A stretch of DNA of 64,000 bases from Streptomyces sp. DH5 (GCF_020873915.1 NZ_JAHWGP010000028.1:1-64000); one strand, 5' to 3'; counted from the stretch's first letter, positions 7,966 to 16,473 are shown. Notes: a model not told the origin generated them from the letters alone. Translations and numbers: made by a program.

Positions 7966-8253
7966 CTATGGCTTGAGTCTTCGGGGCCCGCTGGGCTTGA
8001 TGGCAGCCAGCGGGTTGGTGCCATACGCGTGGGCAGGGGTAACGGGCGCGACAGGGTGGTGGAACATGGTGTCGATCGCGTCCAGGTCGGCCTCAGAGAA
8101 GGTCACAGTGACGCCCTTCCTCGAGTGAGGCAGGCGCCTGATGTTGTCGCGGAGCCACCGTTCCCTGACACGGAGTACCTCGACAGCCTCGGGATAGGTG
8201 TAGCGCCGCTTCGGGCCGCGTTCCGGCACGTCCGTTTCCGTTTCACTTCCCAT
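7966..8253 (-). CDS. Small helix-turn-helix (excisionase-like) protein
   Basis: 95 aa. The core YTYPEAVEVLRVRERWLRDN, followed by IRRLPHSRKGVTVTFSEADL, has the winged-helix layout of MerR/excisionase-type small DNA-binding proteins, which help recombination directionality or repress element genes. It overlaps the preceding gene by 11 bp, so the two form an operon. The position 1.4 kb from the attR-like site fits an element-encoded Xis or regulator. No integrase is beside it; that gene is expected at the other end of the element. Confidence 0.5.
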   Translation of the reverse strand: MGSETETDVPERGPKRRYTYPEAVEVLRVRERWLRDNIRRLPHSRKGVTVTFSEADLDAIDTMFHHPVAPVTPAHAYGTNPLAAIKPSGPRRLKP

Positions 8254-8506
8254 TGGTCGCCTTCCTAGCGCGCCTGACCTGCGCGGACAGGAGGGCGAGC
8301 CTCGCGTAGTGCGCCTTGCGCAGCGATTGGGCGGCGTCTTCGATCTGTTTTGACGTACCCGTGGGGTGGAGTTTCCGAGCCTCGCTCAGAAAGCGGGACT
8401 CGCTCGCTTTGCGTGCCGCTTCGGTACGGGCGGGACGGTCCGCCGTGTTTGCCCAGCTGAGGTGGGCAGCGAGGCGACTGCGAAGCGAACGTTCCGTGGG
8501 GTCCAC
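8243..8506 (-). CDS. 87-aa hypothetical protein, helical and basic
   Basis: The GTG at 8506 is preceded by AAGGAGG with 7-nt spacing, better than the in-frame ATG at 8608. The product begins VDPTERSLRSRLAAHLSWAN and ends with a basic helix (ALLSAQVRRARKATNGK). Proteins with this TERSLR..LAAH..WA pattern are widespread as hypotheticals in Streptomyces, often in actinobacterial integrative elements, as I remember. Its 3' end overlaps the start of the HTH gene by 11 bp, giving translational coupling. Function unknown. Confidence 0.55.
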   Translation of the reverse strand: MDPTERSLRSRLAAHLSWANTADRPARTEAARKASESRFLSEARKLHPTGTSKQIEDAAQSLRKAHYARLALLSAQVRRARKATNGK

Positions 8507-8715
8507 CGTTGGGCCTCCTTCACCGATGTTCTCTGGTGGATGGTTCTCTGTGAGGTCGCAGCCCGGGCCCGATGGGCAGTCAGAGCACGCTTTAGGGTGA
8601 AGGGCCAACGGTTGCGTCCCGGGTTGAGCCTTTAGCCCTGTAACTTCCCCGTCGGCCGGGCAAGCGCACTAGCTTTGCAGGCCCCCGTACGCGGCAGGTC
8701 CTCAGAGGGGAATCG

Positions 8716-9483
8716 ATGGCCAAGCTCACTGATGAGCAGAAGGCGAAGCGTGCAGCTGCGCGAGCGCGCCGCAAGGCTCTTGCCGTCGAGGAGGAGGATC
8801 GCCGGGACACGGAGCGGCGTGAAGCATGGGCGCGTGAAGGTACACGGCTCACCTGGGACGAGTACAAGGCCGGGGTGCCATGTCGGGGATGTGGCGAACC
8901 TATGTTTGACGGCTTGGGGAGCTGGCCGGGGCTCATGTACCTCACCGAAGAGGAGAAGCGCGACTACGAGGTCATGGAAGAGCGGTTCCGGGAGCTGCAC
9001 CCAGACTGCAAGAGCGGCCGCTGGGGCATGGCCGGGTCGCGCGTGAAGCACTGCTGTCTGTGCTGTCCGCCGCCACCGGTGGGGCCGGCGCAGATCGAGA
9101 AGCTCACTCGACTCTTTCAGACCCTCCCCTCTGCCGAGGAACGCAAGAAGGACCAAGACGCCTGGGAGCTGACCCTCACCTGCGATCACGTGACCACCTT
9201 CATCCAGCACCGGGAGAACACCTACGTCCGGCGAGTGGTCGACTGCCCGGAGTGTCAGACGCGGCGCGGGGTTGTCGAGAGCAAGCGACTTGGACCCGCA
9301 TATACCGATGATGGCGTGGAGGCAGCCCGGAGTGAGGTGGAGCAGGCACGTGTCGTTGCCGAGCTTGCCAAGGCGAAGGAGCAGCTCCGCCGCCAGCAGC
9401 AGCGTGCTGCTGCTACGAGCAGCCGGATCGAGGAGCTCCAGAAGCAGCTCAGCCCGACTGCCCGGGGCGACGGAATTGCGTGA
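8716..9483 (+). CDS. Cysteine-rich (zinc-ribbon-like) uncharacterised protein
   Basis: 255 aa with GAGGGG upstream of the ATG. It starts with a basic coiled helix (KLTDEQKAKRAAARARRKAL). Two cysteine clusters follow, CRGCGEPM near 55-62 and HCCLCCPPP near 116, with histidines nearby (HPDC). Then comes a CDHV..H region and a CPEC pair near 180, and the protein ends in a second coiled coil (AKAKEQLRRQQQRAAATSSR). The spaced CxxC pairs suggest bound zinc. It is the last gene before the attR-like site. No family recognised; an element-encoded nucleic-acid-binding protein is the likeliest reading. Confidence 0.5.
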   Translation: MAKLTDEQKAKRAAARARRKALAVEEEDRRDTERREAWAREGTRLTWDEYKAGVPCRGCGEPMFDGLGSWPGLMYLTEEEKRDYEVMEERFRELHPDCKSGRWGMAGSRVKHCCLCCPPPPVGPAQIEKLTRLFQTLPSAEERKKDQDAWELTLTCDHVTTFIQHRENTYVRRVVDCPECQTRRGVVESKRLGPAYTDDGVEAARSEVEQARVVAELAKAKEQLRRQQQRAAATSSRIEELQKQLSPTARGDGIA

Positions 9484-9614
9484 GCGGTGCGTGAGCGGAC
9501 TGGGTGGGACAGGGTGGACTGGACGGCACGTGGGTTGCGGGGCCTAGGTCTTTGACCTGGGGAAACGGGATTCTGCGGTACCGCCCAGCACCACCCGGGA
9601 TGATCTTGCAGGCC

Positions 9615-9656
9615 CTCGTAATGCGTAGGTCTCGGGTTCGAATCCCGAAGGCGGCT
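9615..9656 (+). other. attR-like site: 3' fragment of tRNA-Thr(CGT)
   Basis: The sequence has the anticodon loop CTCGTAA, the 3' anticodon strand TGCGT, the T arm TCGGG-TTCGAAT-CCCGA, the acceptor 3' strand AGGCGGC and the discriminator T. The 5' half that should precede it (GCCGCCT...ACGCA) is absent; the bases before are AGGCC. This is the usual result of integration into a tRNA 3' end, where the element carries the replacement half to the far junction. The anticodon is CGT (Thr). The tRNA's terminator remains directly downstream. Confidence 0.8.
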
Positions 9657-9663
9657 CTTCTTG

Positions 9664-9699
9664 AAGTCCAGCTCAGACAGTGTCTGAGCTGGACTTTTT
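9664..9699 (+). terminator. tRNA-Thr terminator left behind at the attachment site
   Basis: AAGTCCAGCTCAGACA and TGTCTGAGCTGGACTT form a perfect 16-bp stem with a one-base gap (G), followed by TTTTT. It lies 8 bp after the tRNA 3' end and would normally terminate tRNA-Thr transcription. Confidence 0.85.
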
Positions 9700-9792
9700 C
9701 GTTGCGTGGACGCGACGCGTCGAAAGGGTCCGTGCGCCCCGTGTGGGACACGGAGCGTACGGACCCTTGTTCACCTGGGGTGTTCGGCCGGA

Positions 9793-11598
9793 TCAGCCGA
9801 ACAGGTTGTACGCCTTCCAGCCGGTGCCGAAGTCCTTGCGGGCGGCGAAGACCCCACCGGACGTCTTGCCGTTGCCGTTGCCCGGGTACAGCCAGAGCTT
9901 GCCGGCCGAGTCACGGGTCAGGAGGTCCGCGTGACCGTCGCTGTTCACGTCACCGACGGTGACCAGGGCGTTGAAGGTGCTGGTGGCGAACTTGCCGACG
10001 AGACGACGGGCCTCGAACGGAGCGGAGGCCTTACCGGTGCCCCTGTAGAGGTAGGTCGAGCCGTCGGAGCCGCGGGCGAGGACGTCGGCCTTGCCGTCGT
10101 TGGTGAAGTCACCGTGACCGCGGACCGCGTTGTACTGGCCCCAGCCTCCGCCGACCAGGATCGGCGCGGCGAAGCCGCCGGCGCCGTTGCCCGGGTAGAG
10201 GTGGAGGTTGCCGGAGGAGTTCACCGCGAGCATGTCGGGCTTGTCGTCGCCGGTGACGTCACCGGGGACGAGGATCTGCTTGTGCTTGCTCCAGGCCTTC
10301 GCGACGAGCTTGGACTGCCAGTCGCCCTCGGCACCGTCGGGCCCGGGGACGTAGCGGTCCCAGTACACGTCACCGTTCCCGACGCGGTACAGCAGGTCGT
10401 CGTAGTCGTCCACGTTCAGGTCGTTCTGGACGAGCAGGTTGACGTTGCCGAAGTCGCCGAGGTTGTAGGTGCGGGTCAGACCCGTGACCTTGGAGTGCCA
10501 GCTGAACATGCTCGCGTCCGACGTGCGACGCGCCAGCAGGTCGGCGGTGTGGTCGGCGCTCCAGTTGGCGTCGTGGACCCGGGCGCGGATCGGCGCGGCG
10601 TACGTGCTCACCTTCGCGTACACGCCGTACTTGCCCTCGGCCGAGCAGTTGACGTCGCCCCAGGAGACGATGCCGACGAGCTTGCCGCCGGCCACCAGCG
10701 GGCCGCCGGAGTCACCGTTGCAGGTGGTCTCGGAGGTGGCGTCGTCACCGGTCGGAGCGGTACCGGCGCAGACCATGTGGCCGACGATGTAGTCCGAGCC
10801 GTACGCGGTCTGGCAGGCGGCGTTGGAGTTGATGTCGGCGTCCGCGACCTTGAGGGTCTGCGAGCCGCTGTCGGGGACGGTGGAGCTGGTGCGGCCCCAG
10901 CCGTACACCTTGGCGTCCGTGCCCGGGGCGTAGAGCGCCGTGTCGGTGTTCTGCATGATCGGCAGCGGCTTGGCCTTGACCGGAGAGGTCAGGGTGAGCA
11001 CGGCCACGTCGTTGTCGATGGTGACCGGGCTGTACTGCGGGTGGTGCCACTGACGGTACGCACCGCGCAGCTCACCGCCGTGGAAGTCCCAGCTGCCGTC
11101 GGGGTTCTCGGTGGGAAGCTGGTCCGTGCCGGTGATGACCGTGCCGGTGGCGTACCACTTGATGCCCTTGACGCAGTGCGCGGCGGTGGCGACCTTCGAC
11201 GGGGCGACGACGACGCCGCCGCAGAAGTAGCCGTTGCCCTCCGCGTCCGCGAAGTGGAGCTGGGCCATCCACGGCGCCGCGGAGATGGTGGTCTCCTTGC
11301 CGCCGATGATGCGCTTGGACGGCGCGGTGGTCAGGGCCGACCGCGGCGCGGTGACGAGTTCCTGCTTGCTTGCCTCGTCGGCCTTCATCGCCTCGACCGC
11401 GCGGGAGCGCAGTTCCTTCTGGGAGGGCGCAACGGCCTTCTGCTGGGAGGCGGTGACCTCCGGACGCTCGCCGGCTTCCGCGGCGTGCGAGCCGGACATC
11501 GTCAGCACCGTGCCGCCCAGGGCGAGCGCGGTGGCGACGGCCGGTACCGCAAGTCTCATGCGGCGCTTGTGCCGACCACCACGGGTGCGTATCTGCAC
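9793..11598 (-). CDS. Secreted trypsin-like serine protease with C-terminal FG-GAP repeats
   Basis: 601 aa with GAGGGG before the GTG. A basic N-terminus with AVPAVATALALGGTVLT, ending SHAA, is a Sec (possibly Tat) signal peptide. A propeptide of about 55 residues ends at SKR, and IIGG (97-100) is the mature S1 N-terminus. The triad is H141 (TAAHC), D197 (IDNDVAVL) and S297 (GDSGGP), with disulfide-type cysteines. Residues from about 345 on form VCBS/FG-GAP repeats (NVDDYDDLLYRVGNGD, GDVTGDDKPDMLAV, GDFTNDGKADVLAR, GDVNSDGHADLLTR), a predicted Ca-binding beta-propeller for binding or anchoring. The order protease-propeller is common in Streptomyces exoenzymes. It is the first chromosomal gene right of the integrated element and seems intact. 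Substrate unknown. Confidence 0.88.
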   Translation of the reverse strand: MQIRTRGGRHKRRMRLAVPAVATALALGGTVLTMSGSHAAEAGERPEVTASQQKAVAPSQKELRSRAVEAMKADEASKQELVTAPRSALTTAPSKRIIGGKETTISAAPWMAQLHFADAEGNGYFCGGVVVAPSKVATAAHCVKGIKWYATGTVITGTDQLPTENPDGSWDFHGGELRGAYRQWHHPQYSPVTIDNDVAVLTLTSPVKAKPLPIMQNTDTALYAPGTDAKVYGWGRTSSTVPDSGSQTLKVADADINSNAACQTAYGSDYIVGHMVCAGTAPTGDDATSETTCNGDSGGPLVAGGKLVGIVSWGDVNCSAEGKYGVYAKVSTYAAPIRARVHDANWSADHTADLLARRTSDASMFSWHSKVTGLTRTYNLGDFGNVNLLVQNDLNVDDYDDLLYRVGNGDVYWDRYVPGPDGAEGDWQSKLVAKAWSKHKQILVPGDVTGDDKPDMLAVNSSGNLHLYPGNGAGGFAAPILVGGGWGQYNAVRGHGDFTNDGKADVLARGSDGSTYLYRGTGKASAPFEARRLVGKFATSTFNALVTVGDVNSDGHADLLTRDSAGKLWLYPGNGNGKTSGGVFAARKDFGTGWKAYNLFG

Positions 11599-12020
11599 GC
11601 GGTAACCCCTCGGGTTGTACCGGCAGGGCGCGACCGCCCCACCGGTGGAAACTGGGTCATCGGTGGGGCGCGAAGAACATGCGGGCAGGCCTGAGCCGAG
11701 GCCCCCCGGCCTCTCATGGCACTGCGGTGGAATCCCCCCACCTCAATCGGATGATGATAAGCGCGTCAACTGACGGTTGACCAGAGGCGGAGGGGGTCAC
11801 AGGCCGAAAGAGTTCGCCCGTAGCTCGGAGGTGACGGGCGAACACGTCGCGCGGTCGCGGGCCGGGAATCGCTGTTCCGCGGTTCTTTCCCCGCGCATGG
11901 TTGTGCCCGCCCACCGCGAGGCGTCGGCGGACGCCGGGGTGGGTGTCGTGTGGGGGGTGTCGGGGTGAACGGTTAGCATCGCCCGTCAGCGGAGCAGCCG
12001 GGTGGAGTGGGGTGAGGGAC
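11599..12020. promoter_or_regulatory. 422-bp divergent promoter region with a GTCAAC-N5-GTTGAC palindrome
   Basis: It separates the leftward protease and the rightward glycosyltransferase. A clean palindrome, GTCAAC-TGACG-GTTGAC, lies at 11763-11779, next to the AT-rich TGATGATAAG. Its arms and 5-bp spacer match the two operators in front of the ClpN-HTH gene at 19.1 kb. A possible -10 for the glycosyltransferase is TAGCAT near 11974. Nothing resembling a gene is seen. Confidence 0.4.
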
Positions 12021-12914
12021 ATGGGGACGCCGAGGATCGCCGTCGCCGTCGTGACCATGGGGAACCGGCCGGCCGAGGTGGACGCGCTGCTGGAGTCCGT
12101 GGCGAAGCAGGACGTGCCGCCCACGCGGATCGTGATCGTGGGGAACGGCTGTCCGCTGCCCGAGTTCGCCCGGCGGCTGTCCCTGCCCGGTGAGGTCACC
12201 ACCGTCGAGCTGGCGGAGAACCTCGGCTGCCCGGGCGGGCGGAACGTGGGGATCGAGCGGCTGCGGGAGTTCGGGGACGTGGACGTCGTCGTCGAACTGG
12301 ACGACGACGGTCTGCTGGTGGACGCCGACGTGCTGCGCCGGGTGGGGGAGTTGTACGCGGCGGACGACCGGCTCGGCGTCGTCGGCTTCCGGATCGCCGA
12401 CGAGTCGGGGGAGACGCAGCAGCGGCACGTGCCCCGGCTCGGAAAGGCGGACCCGATGAAGGGCGGGTACGTGACCGGGTTCCTCGGGGGCGGGCACGCG
12501 CTGCGGATGTCGATGCTCGACGAGATCGGTGACTGGCCCGGCGCGTTCTTCTTCGCCCACGAGGAGACCGACCTCGCCTGGCGTGCCGCCGACGCGGGGT
12601 GGCGCATCCTCTACGCCCCCGACCTGCTGCTCCAGCACCCCAAGACCTCGCCGGCACGGCACGCGATCTACTTCCGGGTGAATGCCCGCAACCGGGTCTG
12701 GCTGGCCCGGCGGCGGCTGCCGCTCGCGCTGATCCCCGTGCACCTCGGGGTGTGGGTCCTGCTCACCCTGCTGCGGACTCGGTCGGTCCAGGGGCTGCGC
12801 GCCTGGTTCGGCGGGTTCGTCGAGGGGCTGCGGGAACCGGCCGGGGAGCGGCGGGCCATGCGCTGGCGGACGGTGTGGCGGCTCACCCGGCTCGGACGGC
12901 CGCCCGTCGTCTGA
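12021..12914 (+). CDS. Glycosyltransferase family 2
   Basis: 297 aa. GT-A fold: IAVAVVTMGNRPAEVDALLES at the start, nucleotide-sugar region IVIVGNGCP, NLGCPGGRNVGIER, and the metal-binding acidic motif ELDDDG (about 92-97). HEETDLAWRAADAG (around 188) is the conserved catalytic/acceptor-side motif of the rhamnosyl/galactofuranosyl-type GT2 branch. A hydrophobic helix follows (LALIPVHLGVWVLLTLL), with a basic tail, suggesting membrane association. It would transfer a sugar from NDP-sugar or a similar donor to a cell-surface acceptor. No other glycan genes are near, so the acceptor is unknown. The ATG at 12021 has GTGAGGGAC upstream; the frame is open further 5'. Confidence 0.82.
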   Translation: MGTPRIAVAVVTMGNRPAEVDALLESVAKQDVPPTRIVIVGNGCPLPEFARRLSLPGEVTTVELAENLGCPGGRNVGIERLREFGDVDVVVELDDDGLLVDADVLRRVGELYAADDRLGVVGFRIADESGETQQRHVPRLGKADPMKGGYVTGFLGGGHALRMSMLDEIGDWPGAFFFAHEETDLAWRAADAGWRILYAPDLLLQHPKTSPARHAIYFRVNARNRVWLARRRLPLALIPVHLGVWVLLTLLRTRSVQGLRAWFGGFVEGLREPAGERRAMRWRTVWRLTRLGRPPVV

Positions 12915-13149
12915 CCCGGAGGGCGAATCCGACGGCAGGAAGGGACGAGGGCCCGGTCGTTCACCTCTGCCGACCGGGACCCCTCGTGTGCGGACCGGGC
13001 CGCGGCGGCGACACTCCCCCGAGTTGCGCGTTCCGCGCGCGCACCCCCGGGCCGGATCCGATGTAGTGATCACATCAGACTTTGCCAACCGATCGCTAAC
13101 ATAAGGCCATTGGTTCTCCGTTCGGTCACCCGGAAGGCAGTGGTGCGGC

Positions 13150-16100
13150 GTGACACGGCGCGGACTGCGGTTCGGACTGCTGGGGACACCGGTGCTGTAC
13201 GAGGGCGAGGGGCCCGACGCCCCCGGATCCTTCCAGGCGATCGGAAGTCCGAAACTCCGCGCGCTGCTCGTCGCGTTGCTGCTCGACGCCGGGCGGGTCG
13301 TGTCCGTCGAGGCGCTGAAGGACGCCCTGTGGGGCGGTGCGCCACCCGTCTCCGCGCTGCCCTCGCTGCACAACCACGTCGCCCGGCTGCGGCGGCTGCT
13401 CGACGACCCGGGCCGACTGCTCACCGTACCCACCGGATATCTGCTGCGGGTCGACGAGGGCGAGGTGGATGTCCAGGTCTTCGACGCGCACACCGCAGCC
13501 GCCCGGTCCGCGCACACCGCCCGGGACTGGGAGTCGGTGATGCGCGAGTGCGCCTCCGCGCTCGCGCTGTGGCGGGGGGACCCGCTGGCCGGGCTGCCGC
13601 CGGAAGTGGGCGGCTACGCCCTGGTGCGGCGGCTGCGCGAGGCGCGGCTGCTGCTCCTGGAGTGGCGTTACGACGCCGAACTGGTTCTGGGCGGAGAGCG
13701 CTTGGCCGATCTCGTGCCCGAACTGGCGGCACTGGCCGCCGAGCATCCACTGCGGGAGCCCTACCACCGTCAGCTGATGCTTGCCCTGCACCGTACCGGC
13801 CGTCAGGCGGAGGCGCTGGTGGTCCACCGGGATCTGAGGGCCCGCCTGGCGGACGAGCTCGGTATCGAACCGGGGCCGGGGGTGCGCGAGGCTCATGTGG
13901 AGGTGCTGCGGGGGAAGGGGGAGCGGCAGGAGCACGGTCGGTGCGCGGAGGTCGCCGGAGGGGGCGGTGCGCCGCCCAGGCCGGCCCAGCTGCCGCCCGC
14001 ACCTGCTCACTTCACCGGGCGCGACGCGGTGCGGGACGAGCTGATCCGTGTGCTCACCCGTACGCCCCGGCCCGCCGCCGGGCCCCCGGCCGTCGTGGTC
14101 AGCGGTACCGCTGGGGTCGGGAAGAGCGCGCTCGCGCTCCAGGTCGCACACACGCTGGCGGAACGTTTCACCGACGGTCAGTTCTACGTCAACCTGCACG
14201 GCGCGACCCCCGGCATGACCCCCCTCACCCCCGCCCAGGCCCTCAGCGCGCTCCTGCGCGACCTGGGCACCGAGCCCTGCGCCGTCCCCGAACAGCCGGA
14301 CGCGGCGGCCGCCCTGCTGCGCTCATTGCTCGCGCCCACCCGCACCCTCCTGGTGCTGGACGACGCCGCGGACGCCGCGCAGGTGCGGCCGCTGCTGCCG
14401 GGCGGACCCGGCTGTGCGGTGATCGTCACCAGCCGTTCGCCGCTCACCACACTCGACGGTGCCGTCCGTGTCCCGCTCGGCCCGCTGTCCGACGAGGAAA
14501 GTGCCGCCCTGCTCCGGGCGGTCTCCGGCCGGGACGGTCTCGGCGCCGGGCACCCGCTCGTCGCGCTCACCGGCCGGCTTCCGCTGGCCCTGCGGGTGGT
14601 CGCGGCCCGGCTCGCCGCGCGCCGGGCCCTCACTCCCGACGTCCTCGCCGGTCAGCTGTCCGCCACCGACAGCCGGTTGCCGCACCTGGAGTACGACGAC
14701 CTCAGCGTCCGCCGCTCGCTGGCCGTCGCGCACGACGCGCTCACCGTCTCCGACCGTGAGGCGGACCGCGACGCCGCCCTCGCCCTGTGCCGCATCGGCA
14801 CGCTCGACCTGCCCGCCTACGGCGCGCCGCTGCTGGCCCGGCTCACCGGCACCGGCGAACGCCGGGCGGAGGCCGCGTTGGACCGGCTCGTCGACGTGGC
14901 CTTCGTGGAGGAGACCGCGTACGGCCGCTACGTCCCCCACGACCTGGTCCGTGACTTCGCCCGCGAACGAGCCCGGGCGGCGGCGGGTACGGACGCCGCG
15001 CCCTGGGAGGACGCCCGGCTCCGGGAGGGTGCTGCGTCCTGGGATGAAGCCGAGCCCCGGGAGGACGCCCGGCTTCGGGAGGACGCCGAGCCCCGGGAGG
15101 AAGCCCGGCTCCGGGAGGGTGCTGCGCCCTGGGAGGACGCCGAGCTCCGGGAGGACGCCCGGCTCCGGGAGGGTGCTGCGCCCTGGGAGGACGCCGAGCC
15201 CCGGGAGGAAGCCCGGCCTCGCGCGGACGCCGCACCCCAGGAGGACGCCGCTCCCCGGGAGGACGCCGCACCCCGCGCGGACACCGGCCCTCGGGCCGGC
15301 ATGCGTGAGCACCCCGCCGAGACCGCCCTGCGCTGGTACGCCGCCGTCGCCGAACGCGCCCTCACCGTGATCGTCGAACCCGGCCCCGACCAGGACGACC
15401 GCCGCCGCCCGACCCCGTCCCAGCCGCCCGGGCACACCGCTCACGTCGCGTCCGTGCCCCCGTTCGACGACGCGGAGGCGGCCTTCGCCTGGGGCGACCG
15501 GGAACTGGAGAACATCGTCACCCTGGTCGAGCGGTACGCCGGTGCGGACGCCGACGGGGGCGGTGACCGGGGCCGTCACGACGTCCACATCGCCGTGCTC
15601 CTCCGCCTGCTCCACCCCTACCTCCTGCGTGGCGGCCGGGTCCCCGAGCTGGAGGTGCTCGGGCGGGCGGCCCTGCGGGTGGCGCGGCGGCTCGGGGACG
15701 AGGCCGCCGAGGCGTGCGCGCTGGGCGACCTGGCGGGGCTGCACTTCCTGACCGGTCGCACCGGCGAGGCCCTCGCCCTCACCGACCGCGCGCTGAAGAT
15801 CTGGCGGCGGCTCGGTGCCGTCTCCTGGATCCGGCGCGCCCTCAACCACCGGGGGCTGCTGCTCGAAGGACTCGGCCGGTACGCGGAGTCGGAGCGGGCG
15901 CTGCGGCAGAGCCTCGCCCACTCGCGGCAGTTGGCCGACCCCTACGGCGAAGCCGTCACCCTCAGCCACCTCGGCAACCTGTACGAGCACACCGATCCGC
16001 GCGCGGCGATCGACCAGCACCGGCGCTCGCTCGTGATCGGGGACCGCATCGGAGCGGTGATCGTGCGGCACTCCGCCCACTGCAACATCGGCTACGCCCA

Positions 16101-16473
16101 CCTCCGGCTGGGTGAACCGGCCGCCGCCCTGCCGCACTTCGAGGAGAGCCTGCGCATCCTCGGCGGGCACGGCGACTGGCACGGGGAGTCCCAGACCCGG
16201 CTCGGCCTGGTGCGCGCCCTGCGGCTGCTGGGGCACGCCGGCCGGGCCGACGCCGAGTGCGCCGAACTGCTGCGCCGCGCGGACGCCCGCGCCGACCGCT
16301 ACACCGGGGGTCTGGCCCGCCACCAGTACGGTCTGCTGCTGCGTGAGCGGGGGCGGGTGGGCGAGGCGCGCGAGCAGTGGCGGTCGGCGCTCGCCGCGCT
16401 GGACGGCACGGACGAGCGGGCCGTGGTGGAGGAACTGCGCGGACTCGTGGCCGGTGCCCGGCCGGTGAGCTGA
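13150..16473 (+). CDS. AfsR/SARP-family regulator with NB-ARC and TPR domains
   Basis: 1107 aa, GTG start with GGAAGG upstream. An OmpR-type DNA-binding domain (about 8-95: KLRALLVALLLDAGRVVS, LHNHVARLRRLLDD) is followed by a bacterial transcriptional activation domain (about 100-250, ending RARLADELGIEPGPGVREAH). An NB-ARC ATPase follows, with P-loop GTAGVGKSALA (about 320), Walker B TLLVLDDAADAAQV and VTSRSPL. C-terminal TPRs are from about 790. This layout is that of AfsR, an ATPase activator of secondary metabolism and development. Residues about 616-714 are an unusual repetitive Arg/Glu/Asp-rich insert between NB-ARC and TPR. No biosynthetic cluster is adjacent, so it probably acts in trans. 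Target promoters are unknown. Confidence 0.9.
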   Translation: MTRRGLRFGLLGTPVLYEGEGPDAPGSFQAIGSPKLRALLVALLLDAGRVVSVEALKDALWGGAPPVSALPSLHNHVARLRRLLDDPGRLLTVPTGYLLRVDEGEVDVQVFDAHTAAARSAHTARDWESVMRECASALALWRGDPLAGLPPEVGGYALVRRLREARLLLLEWRYDAELVLGGERLADLVPELAALAAEHPLREPYHRQLMLALHRTGRQAEALVVHRDLRARLADELGIEPGPGVREAHVEVLRGKGERQEHGRCAEVAGGGGAPPRPAQLPPAPAHFTGRDAVRDELIRVLTRTPRPAAGPPAVVVSGTAGVGKSALALQVAHTLAERFTDGQFYVNLHGATPGMTPLTPAQALSALLRDLGTEPCAVPEQPDAAAALLRSLLAPTRTLLVLDDAADAAQVRPLLPGGPGCAVIVTSRSPLTTLDGAVRVPLGPLSDEESAALLRAVSGRDGLGAGHPLVALTGRLPLALRVVAARLAARRALTPDVLAGQLSATDSRLPHLEYDDLSVRRSLAVAHDALTVSDREADRDAALALCRIGTLDLPAYGAPLLARLTGTGERRAEAALDRLVDVAFVEETAYGRYVPHDLVRDFARERARAAAGTDAAPWEDARLREGAASWDEAEPREDARLREDAEPREEARLREGAAPWEDAELREDARLREGAAPWEDAEPREEARPRADAAPQEDAAPREDAAPRADTGPRAGMREHPAETALRWYAAVAERALTVIVEPGPDQDDRRRPTPSQPPGHTAHVASVPPFDDAEAAFAWGDRELENIVTLVERYAGADADGGGDRGRHDVHIAVLLRLLHPYLLRGGRVPELEVLGRAALRVARRLGDEAAEACALGDLAGLHFLTGRTGEALALTDRALKIWRRLGAVSWIRRALNHRGLLLEGLGRYAESERALRQSLAHSRQLADPYGEAVTLSHLGNLYEHTDPRAAIDQHRRSLVIGDRIGAVIVRHSAHCNIGYAHLRLGEPAAALPHFEESLRILGGHGDWHGESQTRLGLVRALRLLGHAGRADAECAELLRRADARADRYTGGLARHQYGLLLRERGRVGEAREQWRSALAALDGTDERAVVEELRGLVAGARPVS
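14998..15292 (+). repeat. In-frame degenerate tandem repeat inside the SARP gene
   Basis: The segment reuses short blocks such as CCGGGAGGACGCC and GGGTGCTGCGCCCTGGGAGG. It encodes an alternation of AAPWEDA, RLREG, EPREDA and EPREEA blocks ending in APREDAAPRADTGP. The units are about 15 bp, with longer 60-75 bp blocks duplicated. The reading frame is kept, so the gene stays intact. Copy number is likely to vary between strains. Confidence 0.75.

Larger units (their letters stand above)
1..9656. mobile_element. Right part of an element integrated in tRNA-Thr(CGT)
   Basis: The stretch left of the tRNA-Thr 3' fragment has accessory content: IS end, R-M system, orphan 5S rRNA, GHKL protein, HTH/excisionase-like gene and hypotheticals. 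GC is visibly lower around 1.3-3.9 kb than in the flanking chromosome. The right junction is taken as the tRNA fragment at 9615-9656. The left junction, integrase and intact tRNA are outside the window, so the type of element (AICE, other ICE or island) cannot be decided. No phage structural, replication or conjugation genes are visible in this part. The boundary is inferred from the att-like sequence. Confidence 0.6.

Noticed and set aside
1-9656. Prophage
   Set aside because: No capsid, tail, terminase, lysis or replication genes are seen; an integrative element or island fits better on what is visible.
9706-11694. 662-codon + strand reading frame opposite the protease
   Set aside because: Exact antisense shadow of the S1 protease gene; the product is Val/Gly/Arg-rich without any domain, and the reverse strand has all protease motifs.
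13150-16473. Secondary-metabolite gene cluster around the SARP regulator
   Set aside because: The neighbours are a glycosyltransferase, a DNA polymerase and housekeeping-type genes; no PKS, NRPS, terpene or RiPP genes are present.
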